64,000 nucleotides of DNA from Blastomussa wellsi (Eukaryota; Cnidaria; Anthozoa; Scleractinia; Plerogyridae): contig OX393565.1 of assembly GCA_947652115.1 (NCBI GenBank), positions 7,286,021 to 7,350,020 of the forward strand, in the 5' to 3' direction. Shown in pieces: positions 36,001 to 46,040 of this stretch (positions are counted from its first letter, which is position 1; every line of letters begins with the position of its first letter). The notes below the pieces were generated by a model that saw only the letters and a list, made by a program, of their open reading frames with translations, did no database searches and was not told where the DNA came from. The position numbers were made by a program, and so were the translations under genes.

Positions 36001-39000
36001 TAAAAGTTCTTAAACCCTGACCCTATTTAAAGATAAAGATAACGGAATTTGGTACCCTCTTTAAAGGGCATTGTCGCGGTGATTTTGGAGTGTTTAGGTC
36101 AATTCTGTGCTAAATTCATTGCTTATTACATTTGCTCGTGCAAGAAATGCTGCTGTAGAACTGCGAAGAAGATATCAAATGAAAATTTAACAGGGAGAGC
36201 AAACCATAATAGTTGGCTTACTATTTTGGCAATAGATGGCTTGAGAATTTGAAAAAAAAAATTCAGTTTTCAATCTACTTCCATCCGCGCCACAGACGCC
36301 AGTAAATGGTTTCAATGCAGTAATACTGACTTTGGTAACAAAACTAAACCATTGTTTTTGGTTTTCCTTTGAACGAAGAGAAGTTTAAAAATGGCGTGAC
36401 GATGCCCTTTTAAGAAAAACGACACTATAAGCAAGGTATAGGCAGGCAGGCAGGCATGTAGATTTCTTCAATAGATCGTTACAATCTATCCTACAATCAC
36501 TTCAGTCGCAAGAACTTTCAATTTCTGACACAATTCACTTTTGGGTTAGTGACGATAATTTTAACAATATGTGAACAACATTGGCGGATCCAGGGGGACG
36601 GGGTCAGGGGAGTCCGGACCTCCCCCTTCCCTGAACGAATTTTTTGTTTTTACTTCTTGCTTGATGCTGAAATTCTCGCAACGATAGGATCGCTTATTAT
36701 CACTCAACAGAGTCAAAGTTTGGACCCCCTATCAAAAATTCACGGATCCACCCCTGAACAACACGTGTTCACAGTTTGTTGCTCTACTTGGAATATGTTT
36801 ACATTACCAAGTAAGAACTTTACTTTGACTGGATACTGTAACTGCTATGTAAATAGTTTATTCCTGATGCCAAAGTAATACAGTTTCGTTTCTGAGGAAA
36901 CGAAAAAAAGGCTTGAAGAGCTAGACTCATACTCATGAATATATGTCGACGAATTAATTAGGGGGAAAATTGGAAGTAAAGTTTAGAATCAATATACGAT
37001 ACGGTACATCTTATTATACCTTCGTATGATTTTTATCCATTTCCTGTACTCATCTTCCCACGCATGCGTTTTGATGGCGCGAATCCCAGAAACCACTTCG
37101 TTCAGCAAGGAGATGCGCCGGTCAGATTCTGCAGCTGTGCGCTTGCGCAGTCCAGCGCCAATGAAAGAAAGGCCGACGAAATAAGGTACAAGGAAACAGA
37201 AGAAAATCACTCCCATAACAGCCTGCCAGCCAACAAAAACCACGAGCAAGACCATAGATGCCACGAGTACAAAAGGAGTTAGAATGGCCTCAAAGACGAA
37301 CGTGATAGTGTGCTCGTCCAGTCGCTGAACATCGTTGGATACCAGGTCAATCACGTGACCTGTTGAAAATTTTGACAGCGTATTCTTGCTGAGGAGAAGC
37401 GTCTGAAAGAAACACAAAAACTAAAAAGTTTAGTTTGAGTTTACAAAGTGGGCGCGAAGATTGACTACGTAAAGGTGTGGACAACCTCTGTGCGCAAGCC
37501 TGTAAGTCAGATAAGTTGGTGTACAGTCGAACCTCCATTAACCGGGCATCGATTATAAGGACTCTTTCTCTGGTCTTAATTTTTCATGAATATTAATAAG
37601 CTGTGATTTTGGAAACTTTAAGCTGCAAATTGTTTAGAAATCTTGCCAAAAGATGGTGTACTGCGAGACTCGCTAAGAGCCGAAAAGCATTTTGATTGGT
37701 TCGGGTGTTTTGTTGCCAAGGGAATGTCATGCTTCATCAGTTCGTTGGGCGTGGGATTGTGTAGACACGTGAAACAACAACATCTTTACGAAGCAAAAGC
37801 GGTCTTTTCTCTCTGTAAAGGAGAAACAAACATGTACTTCATGTTCGTGCAAAGGTCAACTGGAACACCAATTGCAGGTCCACTTCTTGAGGAGGCGGCG
37901 AAATGTTTCTCTATGCAGTTTCTTCCTCCGAACATGACATCTCTAATTCAGCCGATGGACGAGTCTTGTAAGCGATGAATAATTAATATTAATATTCATA
38001 TTTTAGATTATCCGGACTCAAGATTATCCGGACTATTTACCCAAGTCCCAACGAGTCCGGATAATCTAAAGCAAACAAAACAATTTTTATCATTTTAGTA
38101 TGATTGCATAGACCATTCTAAACATAATCTGTAAAAAATTGTTTCTTGCCTGAGTGACTTGGCGTTTTTTCTCAGTTATCGTCCTAAGAAAAACACCCTC
38201 GATCTGAGAAACTGCACCAAAGCTTGTACAGTTACCATGGCAACAAGAAACCCAAAAATCATCGTGTTTGTCATTATTCATGGCAAATAGTGTCATGATG
38301 TTGAGTGTGTCTAATTAAGTTTGATTTTCAATTAAAAGGTCTTCTTGACTATTAAGCCACCTAACAGAGCTTCAGCTTTCTACCTCAATCTCAGAGAAAT
38401 CTTGAATTCATAATTTGCAGATCTTGGCTAATCAGAATATGTCAATCAGTATTATTAGGCGTTTTTAGATAAGGCGTTGTTAGATTACGATGTTAGATGT
38501 TAGATGTATGCTTTAGATTTAGCATTGAGTTCAGAGAAAGTCAATAAGCCATGCAAGCGCTTTGACCACTGGGTCTTACTGGAATCCAAGAGAAACAAAA
38601 TTATACTTGCTGGCAATTTCCTACAATTGCTTGTCGCGTGAGATAACCTATTGCAAATTATGCTATAAAGATTACACAGCGAGGCCAGCTGAAAGTTTAT
38701 TTTTCTACTTACCTTGAGATAAACTAGCCCTTTAAGGGAGCTTCTGATTCTGATACTCAGCAGTTCACATCTGTAGTTAAAGTGATGCACACTGATAGCG
38801 CTGATCAGAGCATCAATTCCCATAGCTAGTGCACAACCGTAAAGAAAATAATCTTTGTGTGGTTCAGGAGTTGATATCAGTGCGGAAATAAAATATCCCA
38901 AAAGCAGCGGTTGAAGAAGCAGGCAGATTAAATCCAAAACACCGGTGAAAGTGATGATCAATACTTCCTTCATAGCGAGCATCTTTAGAACGCTTTTCCA

Positions 39001-39246
39001 AAGTTTCGGCTTTTTGCCATTTGTTTTGCATTCTGCGCTTTCCTTGTTCCAGTTTGCCTGAAGCTGCTCTGTCAATGTACAGGTGAAGTTTTCTTCTGAA
39101 AGTGGTAAAAAATCATTTTCCTCTAAAGCTCGTTCATGGCCTGTCTTGAGGACACCGTTCATCCAATTAAAGAAGAGAAGCGACAAAAAGCTGACGTTGT
39201 CAATCTCGCCCTCGGTAGAGATCCTCTTGTAACCATTTTTTGCCAT
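22318..39246 (-). CDS. ABC transporter subfamily C, MRP4 (ABCC4)-like, six exons
   Basis: Exons are 38713-39246, 37020-37402, 34508-35820, 31890-32460, 28311-28447 and 22318-23231. Phases agree at all five junctions (0, 2, 1, 2, 1), giving 1283 aa, close to vertebrate ABCC4. TMD1 spans exons 1-3. NBD1 has Walker [10 protein letters not shown] (about 471-479), signature LSGGQ (about 561-565) and Walker B LYLLDDP, with Asp in place of the catalytic Glu as is common in ABCC NBD1. TMD2 spans exons 3-6. NBD2 has GRTGAGKSS (about 1078-1086), signature VSVGERQ (about 1180), Walker B VILDEP and the switch His (about 1236). No extra N-terminal TMD0 is present, the short-MRP layout. These pumps export organic anions, conjugates and cyclic nucleotides across the plasma membrane using ATP. 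The start [11 protein letters not shown] is the first Met before the conserved LLFFNWMN block. The introns hold many repeats. The substrate is unknown. Confidence 0.92.
23263..23395. repeat. Intronic segment duplicated at 25332-25480 (copy 1)
   Basis: The stretch AACGTTGTAGCTCTATATATTG, GGGAAATGTTAAACTGAAAGG and CGTTTCAAGACA directly upstream of ABCC exon 6 recurs about 2.07 kb away with roughly ten differences. The LINE at 23590-25085 lies between the copies. Confidence 0.85.
23590..25085 (-). mobile_element. LINE (CR1/jockey-like) with broken reverse transcriptase
   Basis: Minus-strand frames in order: 24846-25085 ([16 protein letters not shown] fingers), 24634-24840 and 23958-24716 ([22 protein letters not shown]; the active-site box reads SYVGD rather than [22 protein letters not shown]), and 23801-23992 ([25 protein letters not shown]-terminal tail). 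Frames change at least twice, so it is dead. The 3' end at about 23590 has a TTGTA/TTGCA-type simple tail. It sits in ABCC intron 5. Confidence 0.85.
25090..25330. repeat. Dispersed repeat beginning GGCCCCGTCC
   Basis: AAGGCCCCGTCCATAAGTGT followed by GTTTTCGTTTGAAAACGC and several GAAAACGC phrases resembles a common MITE type in animal genomes, but the second terminus is not found. Non-coding. Confidence 0.4.
25332..25480. repeat. Intronic segment duplicated from 23263-23395 (copy 2)
   Basis: This matches the sequence that abuts ABCC exon 6 but lacks the exon itself. The minus-strand frame at 25357-25602 passes through it; the same frame is roughly kept in copy 1 but there is no sign it is an exon. 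Confidence 0.85.
25851..27345. mobile_element. Large fold-back element with terminal hairpin
   Basis: GTTAGTAAATTCTCAACCTC followed by GGTTATT (25855-) is inverted at 27203-27230. An inner palindrome (25905-25945) repeats the CGGTTA/TAACCGAGG theme. Just right of the outer arm a hairpin at 27233-27340 has arms of about 45 nt (TTATTCCATTCGCCCTT... / ...AAGGGCGAATGGAATAA) around GGTTAT-type loops. A related, shorter element in opposite orientation lies at 59775-60097. The frames inside are short. Confidence 0.7.
27346..27490 (+). repeat. Short LINE-like 3' tail ending (ATG)n
   Basis: A palindromic GAGGTGGCCTCAAC...CAGAGGCCACCTTG segment is followed by GAAATAAATGATGATGATGATG. This looks like the 3' end of a small retroelement. 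Confidence 0.4.
27500..28310. other. ABCC intron 5, exon-proximal part
   Basis: A/T-rich sequence with no recognisable repeat or gene. CGTCCGTCCGCCATGACGACGC near 27990 is a GC-rich patch. Confidence 0.4.
29865..29950. repeat. Dispersed GC-rich palindromic motif
   Basis: TTCGCGGACGGGCACTAGCC...GGCACTATGCGCTGATAATG...CCGCGGATGAGCAGTATC matches a motif present in the opine dehydrogenase tandem units (about 1457-1550, 3207-3290, and a shortened form at 4925-4985). The inner part pairs as GGGCACTAT...ATAGTGCCC in the unit copies. Confidence 0.75.
31686..31742. repeat. Perfect palindrome, 24-bp arms, 9-bp loop
   Basis: TTTAAAGACATTTAGGCGAG then TTTA (31686-31709), spacer CTCAGAAGG, then the exact reverse complement (31719-31742). 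It lies in ABCC intron 4, about 200 bp upstream of exon 4 on the minus strand. Confidence 0.95.
32575..32848. repeat. SINE body and adjacent tRNA-like sequence
   Basis: 32575-32690 matches the SINE body at 43190-43285 (AATGTAGAT.AAAGTAA, CGCAGTGAAT, AAGCAATTG). At 32776-32848 a plus-strand tRNA-like sequence follows: GGCTTCATAGCTCAGTTGGT, anticodon loop CTGGTAT, T loop CTCGAAT, then T8. The GGT anticodon is not used by animal nuclear tRNA-Thr and the acceptor stem has a bulge, so this is probably a SINE head or pseudo-tRNA. Confidence 0.55.
33340..33435. repeat. Short GGTATTGGCAGT-type repeat
   Basis: Variants of GGTATTNNNAGT recur about every 12-18 bp. A low-complexity stretch in ABCC intron 3. 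Confidence 0.6.
33644..34284. mobile_element. Inverted-repeat element, ~38-bp termini, 640 bp
   Basis: TGTTATGCGTGGTTCAATTC (33644-) continuing into TACTTGTTACCATCCCCC is inverted at 34245-34284. GC-rich CCCCCGGG patches follow both ends. Frames inside (33904-34310) have no domain. It lies in ABCC intron 3. Confidence 0.7.
36581..36754. mobile_element. hAT-type MITE, 174 bp, with target-site duplication
   Basis: Starts TTGGCGGATCCAGGGGG and ends CACGGATCCACCCC. It is flanked by direct repeats TGAACAACA at 36572-36580 and 36755-36763. A paralogous uninterrupted site (AATATCTGAACAACATGTG on the minus strand) exists at 15206-15230, which confirms the boundaries. An 8-bp duplication is the hAT hallmark; nine bases match because the neighbouring T is shared. 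Located in ABCC intron 2. Confidence 0.8.
37524..38062 (+). mobile_element. pogo/Tigger-like DNA transposon, internally deleted
   Basis: The left end ACAGTCGAACCTCCATTAAC and the right palindrome TTAGATTATCCGGACTC...GAGTCCGGATAATCTAA are typical of Tigger-like termini. The frame at 37643-37978 joins a CENP-B/Tigger DNA-binding-region phrase ([16 protein letters not shown]) directly to the transposase phrase [16 protein letters not shown], so most of the DDE domain is deleted. It lies in ABCC intron 1. Confidence 0.75.
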
Positions 39247-39356
39247 GACCCTATATATTTCAAAACAAAAAAGAAATTAAAGAAAACAAACGGCGGTTAC
39301 AAACATCAATAGACAACGCATGGTAAATTTTTATATAAACGTGACGTTTCGTATGC

Positions 39357-40740
39357 TTGAACGTACATCGTCAGATATTTGTGAAAGGTCCTAGCAACCC
39401 TAGCCCTGAACCAATCCAAGTAGACGTTGTTGATGTCGATGGCCCAGCTATAATTGGTAACATGTCAGCCCAAAATTTGAACCTCCTAAACCTCAACTGG
39501 CCAATTATAGCCAACCAGTACACCGATGATTTTATCAGACACAAAGATGCACTCACTCAGCAATTCAGCCTGAACAAGAAAAAGAACATTGAGTTCACCC
39601 ACAATCTCCACACAGGTAAACTATTTGACATGAAAGGCAAAAAGCACCCATTCCCCCTGACAAAGAACTATTTGTTGAAGGAATATGAAGATGTCTTTAC
39701 AGGAATTGGCTGCTTCCCTGGTCCACCATATCAGATTGAAACTGAACCTAAAGTCCCTCCAGTGCAACACGCCCCAAGGCAGATTCCACTTCAGTTACAA
39801 CAAGCTTACATGGAAGAAGTAGATCAATTGAAGAAATGTGGAATCCTTTTCGAGGTCCACAATGAGTACACTCCATGGGTGAACTCAGCTGTTGTGCCAA
39901 TAAGACCCAAAGGGTCGATTGGCTTGTGCTTAGACCCTAGAGACCTGAACACAGCCATTAAGTGCAACCCCTACTATGTGAGAAACATAGATGATGTAAT
40001 ACCGAAGGTTAGTGGCTCCACCCACCTCACCATCTTAGACGCATGTTGCGGGTTTTGGCAAATTAATGTAGACGTGGAAAGCAACAAACTATGTGCCCTT
40101 TTAACACTCCCTGGGAAAAGTACAGATGGACGAGGCTTCCATTTGGTCTCACTTGTAGGAGAAAATTTTCAAGAGAAAATGGACACGGTCTTCGGTAGGC
40201 TGGATGGAATAAGCAGCATTGCAGATGATACATTCGTCTAGGGTATGGGTGAGGCAGAACTTGACCAATGCATAATTAATGTGCTGGACACAGCAAGGGA
40301 GAACAATGTTAGATTCAATCCTGATAAATTTCAATTCAAGGAAAATGAAGCGTCCTTCTTTGGACTCACTCAGACTCCTGAAGGGATATCGATCAGATCT
40401 GAAAAATAAAAGCAAAAATAAAAGCAATCCGTGCCATGTCTCCCCCAAAGAACCTTCTAGAGTTGCAGTCGTTCATGGGCGTGATCCACTTGCTCAGACG
40501 TTAGAACCTGTAAGACAGCTGATGAAGAAAGAGGTTCCATTCATGTGGCAGGCAGAACACCAAAAAGCATTTCAGAGCCTTAAGCAAGTCATCACTGAGG
40601 TACCAGTCCTGGCGTACTATGATCCAGAGAAAAGCAACCTCATCCAATCAGACACAAGCCTTCAAGGCATCAGATATGTGCTTCTACAAGACGGTAAACC
40701 AGTATGCTATGCAAGTCGGTCATTGACTGAGACTGAGTCC
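39357..40740 (+). pseudogene. Ty3/gypsy reverse transcriptase-RNase H fragment
   Basis: The 294-codon frame (39357-40241) has the pre-RT tether (YEDVFTGIGCFPG), RT finger LDPRDLN, palm TILDACCGFWQINVD, and an active-site box read as SIADD followed directly by a TAG. The continuing frame after the stop has ENNVRFNPDKFQFKE. RNase H follows at 40500-40740 (FQSLKQVITEVPVLAYYDP, LIQSDTSLQG, VCYASRSLTETES). There are several stops and frameshifts near 40400-40500. It begins about 110 bp upstream of the ABCC start, in the opposite direction, and could affect that promoter. Confidence 0.9.
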
Positions 40741-40990
40741 GGGTCTTGTTTTCGTTCGGGTTTCTTATTTGCACAGGCTTTGCGTCGGTTCACTGGTGTG
40801 TTGAGTACATATTGGTAGATGCCGTGTGTAGGCTCTAGCTAAACGTTCGCTCGTGCGTCGACGTCGAGCACAGACCGTCACTCAATGACGAGCCGCAAGC
40901 CGTAGATACCGTGTAGAGTTCCTGCAGTTCGGTCATTTCAGATGACCAAACTTTCAACGGGACATAAGTGGCTTAGCTCCTTCCTACATA
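40741..40990 (+). repeat. Possible LTR end fused to the gypsy RNase H break
   Basis: After SLTETES the similarity stops abruptly. The sequence then resembles an LTR whose right edge reads CTTCCTACATAACTGGTGACC, similar to an LTR/primer-binding-site junction. The opposite LTR end is not found. Confidence 0.3.
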
Positions 40991-41160
40991 ACTGGTGACC
41001 GTTCTTTTAATATGGCTGCTCCTCAAGTTTGGAACTCACTTTCTTTCATTAGAAAAGCCACCACAGTTAACAATTTTAAAAGTCAACTTAAAACCTATTA
41101 TTTGAAATTAGCATATTTTAGCTCACGGGAAATTACAATTTTATTGCTACTTTGAATTTA
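40988..41160 (+). pseudogene. LINE C-terminal fragment
   Basis: The frame reads GDRSFNMAAPQVWNSLSFIR, KATTVNNFKSQLKTYYL, the conserved tail of CR1-like LINE ORF2 proteins, followed by an A/T-rich 3' UTR to about 41255. Confidence 0.75.
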
Positions 41161-41249
41161 TGTAATTAATTTTAAAGTTAACTTACAAACTTATTTTCAA
41201 TCTACATATTTCAATCTACATATTTTTAGCTCATAGGAAGTGACAAATT

Positions 41250-42620
41250 TTATTTATGGTAGGAGCTTATACGAGTATCTCTTGCCAGGTTAAACTATCT
41301 TCTGCCCTTAGTTGCGAAAGGAAATTTCCCACTGGCGTTTCCTTGATAGCTGGCCAGGATTCCTACCTTGAAGAAACGAGTCTCACTTACAGGTTCAGTT
41401 GTTTTCGGATGCCTCTAATTTTGGATGAGGCGGATGCCTTTTTATCCCCGGTCGACAAGAAGTTGCGATTCTTGGTTATTGGGATGAAGCCGACCGAGGA
41501 CGTGCCATCATCCTCAAATAAATTCAGGCCCTAGTCTCAGGTTGGAAAATATCCTTCATCGTTACCGAAATACCAGGGTGGGCGTGTTTGTAGACAATAG
41601 TGCCTAGTGTCTAGTTGGGAGAATCAAGTCTCAAAGTCCCCAGAAGTTTCTGACGCAATGAAGTCAATTTTCCAGTTTTCACTCAGTAGAAATCTTTCTC
41701 TTTCTTTGCAACATGTTCCCTTCTGAAGAAATCCCGTGGATTCCCCATCTAGCCCACATATCTAGACGCTTCGCTCAAAACAAGGCCGTGGAAATTGGTG
41801 GAGTCAACCTTCAGACCTCATCGATTTAATGGCCCTTCCTTCGAACGTCAAGTTGGATCGCTCAGGACGTCCTTTAAAGTTATTCTCCCCGTTTCCATGT
41901 GTGCAGGTCCAAGGAACCAATGTCTTTTCTCAAGAGTTATCGTCCAGCGAAAACGCCTACGTGTTTCCTCCATTCACACGTATTGGCCCGCTCTTGAGGT
42001 ACCTAGCGTTACAACCACGTCCTTTTACAATCTTTGCCCGAGATGTCTCGCCCAGTAAATACTGGTGGCTCCTCCTCCAGCGTCAGGCTACCGTTGCATT
42101 CAAATTTGGCCGAAAGGGGGATAATTCAATTCTTATATTCCCTGCTAAAACTGGCCAAACTGCTTGGGAGCGTGGGAATGAAATTTCTGAAGACCCTTTC
42201 GTTGCTTCTGCCATAGCGTGTTAGGCTCACTCTGCACCTCAGTACGTTCAGCTGGGATTTACAACGGAGAAACAATGCGTAGTTTTAGGAGTGGTTGTTC
42301 TATCACTCTGTCTTTGCTGGGCGTGCCCTCGAAGGATGTAGCCATACATGTTGGGTCTTCTATCGTAACAGCCGATTATGAATTATTCACAAACGGGCGG
42401 ATTCAGTTGCAACTTCTTTGGCTATGAGCACAGCCCCAAGCCCAGGAGAAGGGGCGCCGCTTGCTTCTGTGGTCACCCGGGCCTTCTCTATGAAAAATGA
42501 CACAAGGAACTTACCTGGACTTTGGGTTTCTGAGTTTTGGAGAAAAGTCGCTTCTGTGGTTCTCGTTTCTAATATGGTCGCGGGAACCTTTTTGGCTTAC
42601 GAGCTGAAGTGGCAAGATGC
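41250..42620 (+). pseudogene. DIRS/Ngaro-like retroelement: RNase H and tyrosine recombinase remnants
   Basis: Across three shifting frames: an RNase H start near 41395 (SDASNFG), RPGRQEVAILGYWDEADRGR-like sequence to 41530, DNSA...LKSQSP near 41590, FQFSLSRNLSLSLQHVP near 41670, MALPSNVKLDRSGRPLKLFS (41829-), YVFPPFTRIGPLLRYL and PSKYWWLLLQ to 42224, and then a tyrosine recombinase C-terminus at 42270-42400 (GETMRSFRSGCSITLSLLGV, HVGSS, TADYELF). The usual HxxR reads RxxR here. Multiple stops show it is dead. Confidence 0.75.
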
Positions 42621-43179
42621 GTGATCAGCCGAAGGCTACAATCTTTTCCCATAACGTAACCGCGCCAGACCGTTAGCGGCATAATTAATTTCATTTTCAT
42701 AAGCGGGTGGATGCGAAAGCACTGGCTGTGTATCACGTCACCGAAGGGGAGGGGGTGGGCTGAAAATTCCTCCAGGTCTACCAGAATCTAAGAAAGCGGA
42801 TCTTTAAATGAGGAGACAGTGCACATAGTAATTCATCACTTTATTACGTAACTAACATTCAACAAACAGAGTTCCATAACCCACGCATTCTGGAATTTCA
42901 CGGCATAAACATGAAACCTTTGTTCTCCTTCAATACAAACCTTTGTTCTCCTTCAAGACGGTCGCTTTATGGGCAATTAAAATGAAGACGTTCTCTTTGC
43001 CGCTGAAATGCGACAATTTACCAGGCCGAAACTAATGTAATATGACAAAGAATTTGGAATAAAGGATATCATAGAAAGGTTTTTAAACAGACTATTAATA
43101 TCTATAACTAAATATTCTGTCGCACAAAGATTTGTTCGCGTCCTTTGAACAAAACAAAGCTTGCCCCGTGGGCATTTCT

Positions 43180-43345
43180 ACTAAAATATTCATATTTGAA
43201 ATGTGGGTGTAGATGAAAGTAAGAAGTGATTATCGTAGTGAATCTCCAATTTAAGCAATTGTAATGAAGAACTGAAAAAAATTAGGGCGTCAACGGGATT
43301 CGAACTCGCGACCTCCGCGATACCCGTGCGATGCCACACATGGAA
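43180..43345 (-). repeat. tRNA-headed SINE
   Basis: On the minus strand it begins with a tRNA-like head (ATCGCACGGGTATCGCGGAGG then TCGCGAGTTCGAATCCCG, a good B box) and continues into a body shared with 32575-32690. Confidence 0.65.
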
Positions 43346-43349
43346 TTAG

Positions 43350-44150
43350 ATTGTCAATGTACGGAGTGACCTGCCCCTGAATACGTGCTTCTTCGATCCT
43401 TGTAATCTAACAAAACAAATCTCGTTGTAATTCATTCAGTATGTAAGTAAGTAGGTCAGTAGCTAAATAAATGTGTTTATTACAATTTGCTCAGAATGCA
43501 GATTTGTGCCATTTCTCTATATCATTAAAAATCATGACCTTGACGTTTTTGAATGAGGATGTCAAGGATAGGGATGATGAACTCGTAAATTGTTTAAGAT
43601 TTGTTTCTTAGTTTTCACTCCGGTTTCCGGTTTGATTATAAGAAGATATCTCAAACACCCGAGGATGATTTTCCAAAGCCCTCGGAAGTTTCGTCAATTT
43701 TGCTCGATGCGTGTCTCATTTCCAGCGTTATTTAAAAATGCAATGAAAGAGTCTACCACCATTTACAATTCACAAAATACCTTACTTCTGCAAATCGCTT
43801 TCCACATGCTTACTTGTGCTGGTCAAATCACTTTGAATCGTGTATAGCAAGGTATAAAAACTCAAAGTTTGGATGAAGGTGTTCATCACTAAAAGTAGCT
43901 CATAGCTTCAAGGCGTTTCTGAAAGCGGTGAAAACCCAACATGCATTATAGCTAAAGGTTGGTTGGTTATGCCTGATTTGTGTTGAATAGAATTAAGTTC
44001 AACCAGCCGAGTCGAGCTCTGTATCGATTAACGAACCCGTAGTACGACTCATAAAATAAAGAAATATTACAAATTCTAACGAGGTTATGCAAAAAAAAAT
44101 TATCAATAGAGTACCTAGAATTTGAGTTCGGAGCAACATTTTAGCAGCAA
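43350..44150. other. Intergenic stretch without recognised gene
   Basis: The 85-codon frame at 43590-43847 has no domain that I recognise. Otherwise A/T-rich. Confidence 0.4.
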
Positions 44151-44159
44151 TAATTTTTT

Positions 44160-44885
44160 TAATTAATTTTTTATTTTTTATTATTCTTACATAATGACAG
44201 CACTTAACCAAAAAAAAAACAAAAACAAAGAAAGGTGACAATTACGAAAATTTCATCACATACAATACACTACACCTACAATTTCCACTAACTTACACCT
44301 TACAACGCTAACGAAACTAACAAAATCAAACAATATTAAAAAACTAGAAAAAGAACAAAAGATACAATGACAATTAAATTAACGATACTAACAAAACCTT
44401 CACATTTGCATACACCCTAATTGCACATACGAATATAACATAATTTTAAGCAAAGAGATTACATTGACCGCAGAGGTATCAGGAAATAAGTAGGTAAGAA
44501 ATTATTTGATTCAAGTGTTGGTAAACTAATCAGTCAGGGAGTTCAGTAGTTTTTCCCATTTGTCGTAGTGTGCAGTCAGTTTATTACTCCTCCTCGCTAT
44601 AAAAAGCTCAATACTAAAAACACGTTTTAACCTGGCGCTAAATCCACAAAACGATGGGACATTTCCGATACATTTTCTTTGGTAGAGATAATATTTACCA
44701 AGTAGTATAATATGGTTGGTCACAGAGAAGTCGTCTTCTATATCAAATTTCCCAAAAATCACTTCAGTCACAATAAAAGTTTCTATTTGCATATTATTAT
44801 CTTTAAGCCAGGAAATAACATGTTTCCAAAAGTCAGAAGAAAACTTACAAAAGAAGAGTAAATGCTCTAGTATGAAGTGTGATTA
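44160..44885 (-). pseudogene. LINE 3' fragment (L1/Tx1-like C-terminal region)
   Basis: The minus-strand frame from about 44880 reads EHLLFFCKFSSDFWKHVISW and continues through FGKFDIEDDFSVTNHIILLGKYYLYQ to a stop at 44526. This is the post-RT zinc-knuckle/C-terminal pattern of L1-clade LINEs. A long A/T-rich 3' UTR runs to about 44160. Confidence 0.75.
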
Positions 44886-44894
44886 CCGCCAAAA

Positions 44895-45175
44895 TTAGTA
44901 CTTGGTATTTTGCTATTTGAACCTGTAGTTTTGTAATTGAGTTTTGATATCTTGCTTTTGCAAACTGTTCTTTTTCTATTGAGTTCTGGTATCTTGCTAT
45001 TGGGACCTGATCTTTTCAATTGTGTTCTTGCATTCTGACATTTTGCCATTGGAACATTACACCTGCACTTTTGTCATTTTGTTCTGAAATCTTGCTATTG
45101 AAAATCGCTTTTTTGTTATTGCGTTGTGACATTCTGCTATTGGAACATTACGACCTGCACTTTTGTTATTGCGTT
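44895..45175. repeat. Degenerate ~60-bp T-rich tandem repeat
   Basis: Phrases TCTTGCTATTG, GGACCTG and TTTTGTTATTGCGTTCTG recur in variant form about five times. No coding call. Confidence 0.65.
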
Positions 45176-45179
45176 ATTC

Positions 45180-46040
45180 TAGTTTGATGGTGTTCATTTC
45201 ATTTTGGTGTTTTGACAAGGTAACATGCAGTTCGGCATGGCACTCAGTAAGGCGTTTTGGACACAATAATTTATTTCTGGAGTCCAAGATGGTGGACAAG
45301 CAGGCAATGATAAGACGTCTTCTAAATAACTCGCTCGTTGCTATCATAAGGGAATTAGCTTCAGAAATACTTGATTCGGACAGAATCGCAATGAGGTTAG
45401 CAAGAAGTTGAAAAGCTTATCACGGCTCCCGCTGTCTCGTAATGTGACAAGTCTGTGACCTTCAGAGGGTATGTCTTTTAGAGATTTACCTTTCCTGTAA
45501 GAAAGGAAAGGTGGTTCCCTGCATCTTTCTCTCAGCAGTGGTTGATTCTCTATTATGTTATGTGAAAAAGTGACAGGCCAAACACGACTTCTGTTTGTCG
45601 ATTTTAGCCTTCACTAATTTAAATATGCTTTTGGAGGTTTTTTGCTTTCCCTTTATCGCTGTAGCGACCGCCTTTCGGTGTGAAAGGAGTGCGAGAGCAC
45701 AGAACTACGACCCATGAGTCTGACAATCCAAACTGGAATTACAAGCTGTATAACAAAGGTAACGGCTCCAGAAACGGCTGTCAAAGAGTGTGATGAACTA
45801 TGGCGAAAATGGGGCTTCGGGTGAAACTAGAGACACTATAAGGCGAAAGGATAGGCTTCGCGTGAAGCTAAAAAACGGTAGCGTTGTTGTGACGTTTTTG
45901 CTAGAGCTAGGATTTCTCCAAAATGGTCCCATATATGAACTGAGGCATGACCGGCTGGGTCACGCACTACGACTGAACGACTGAGAAGGCGTTGCATGGC
46001 TCCCCTCATTGGGGGAGTGGGGTAGTCATGTTCCCCGTCC
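45180..46040. other. Unassigned stretch
   Basis: The short frames at 45163-45411 and 45790-45984 have no recognisable domain and no clear splice context. Confidence 0.3.

Noticed and set aside
41256..41534. Host gene of 92 codons
   Set aside because: The other frames across this stretch read as a decayed RNase H domain of a DIRS/Ngaro-like element.
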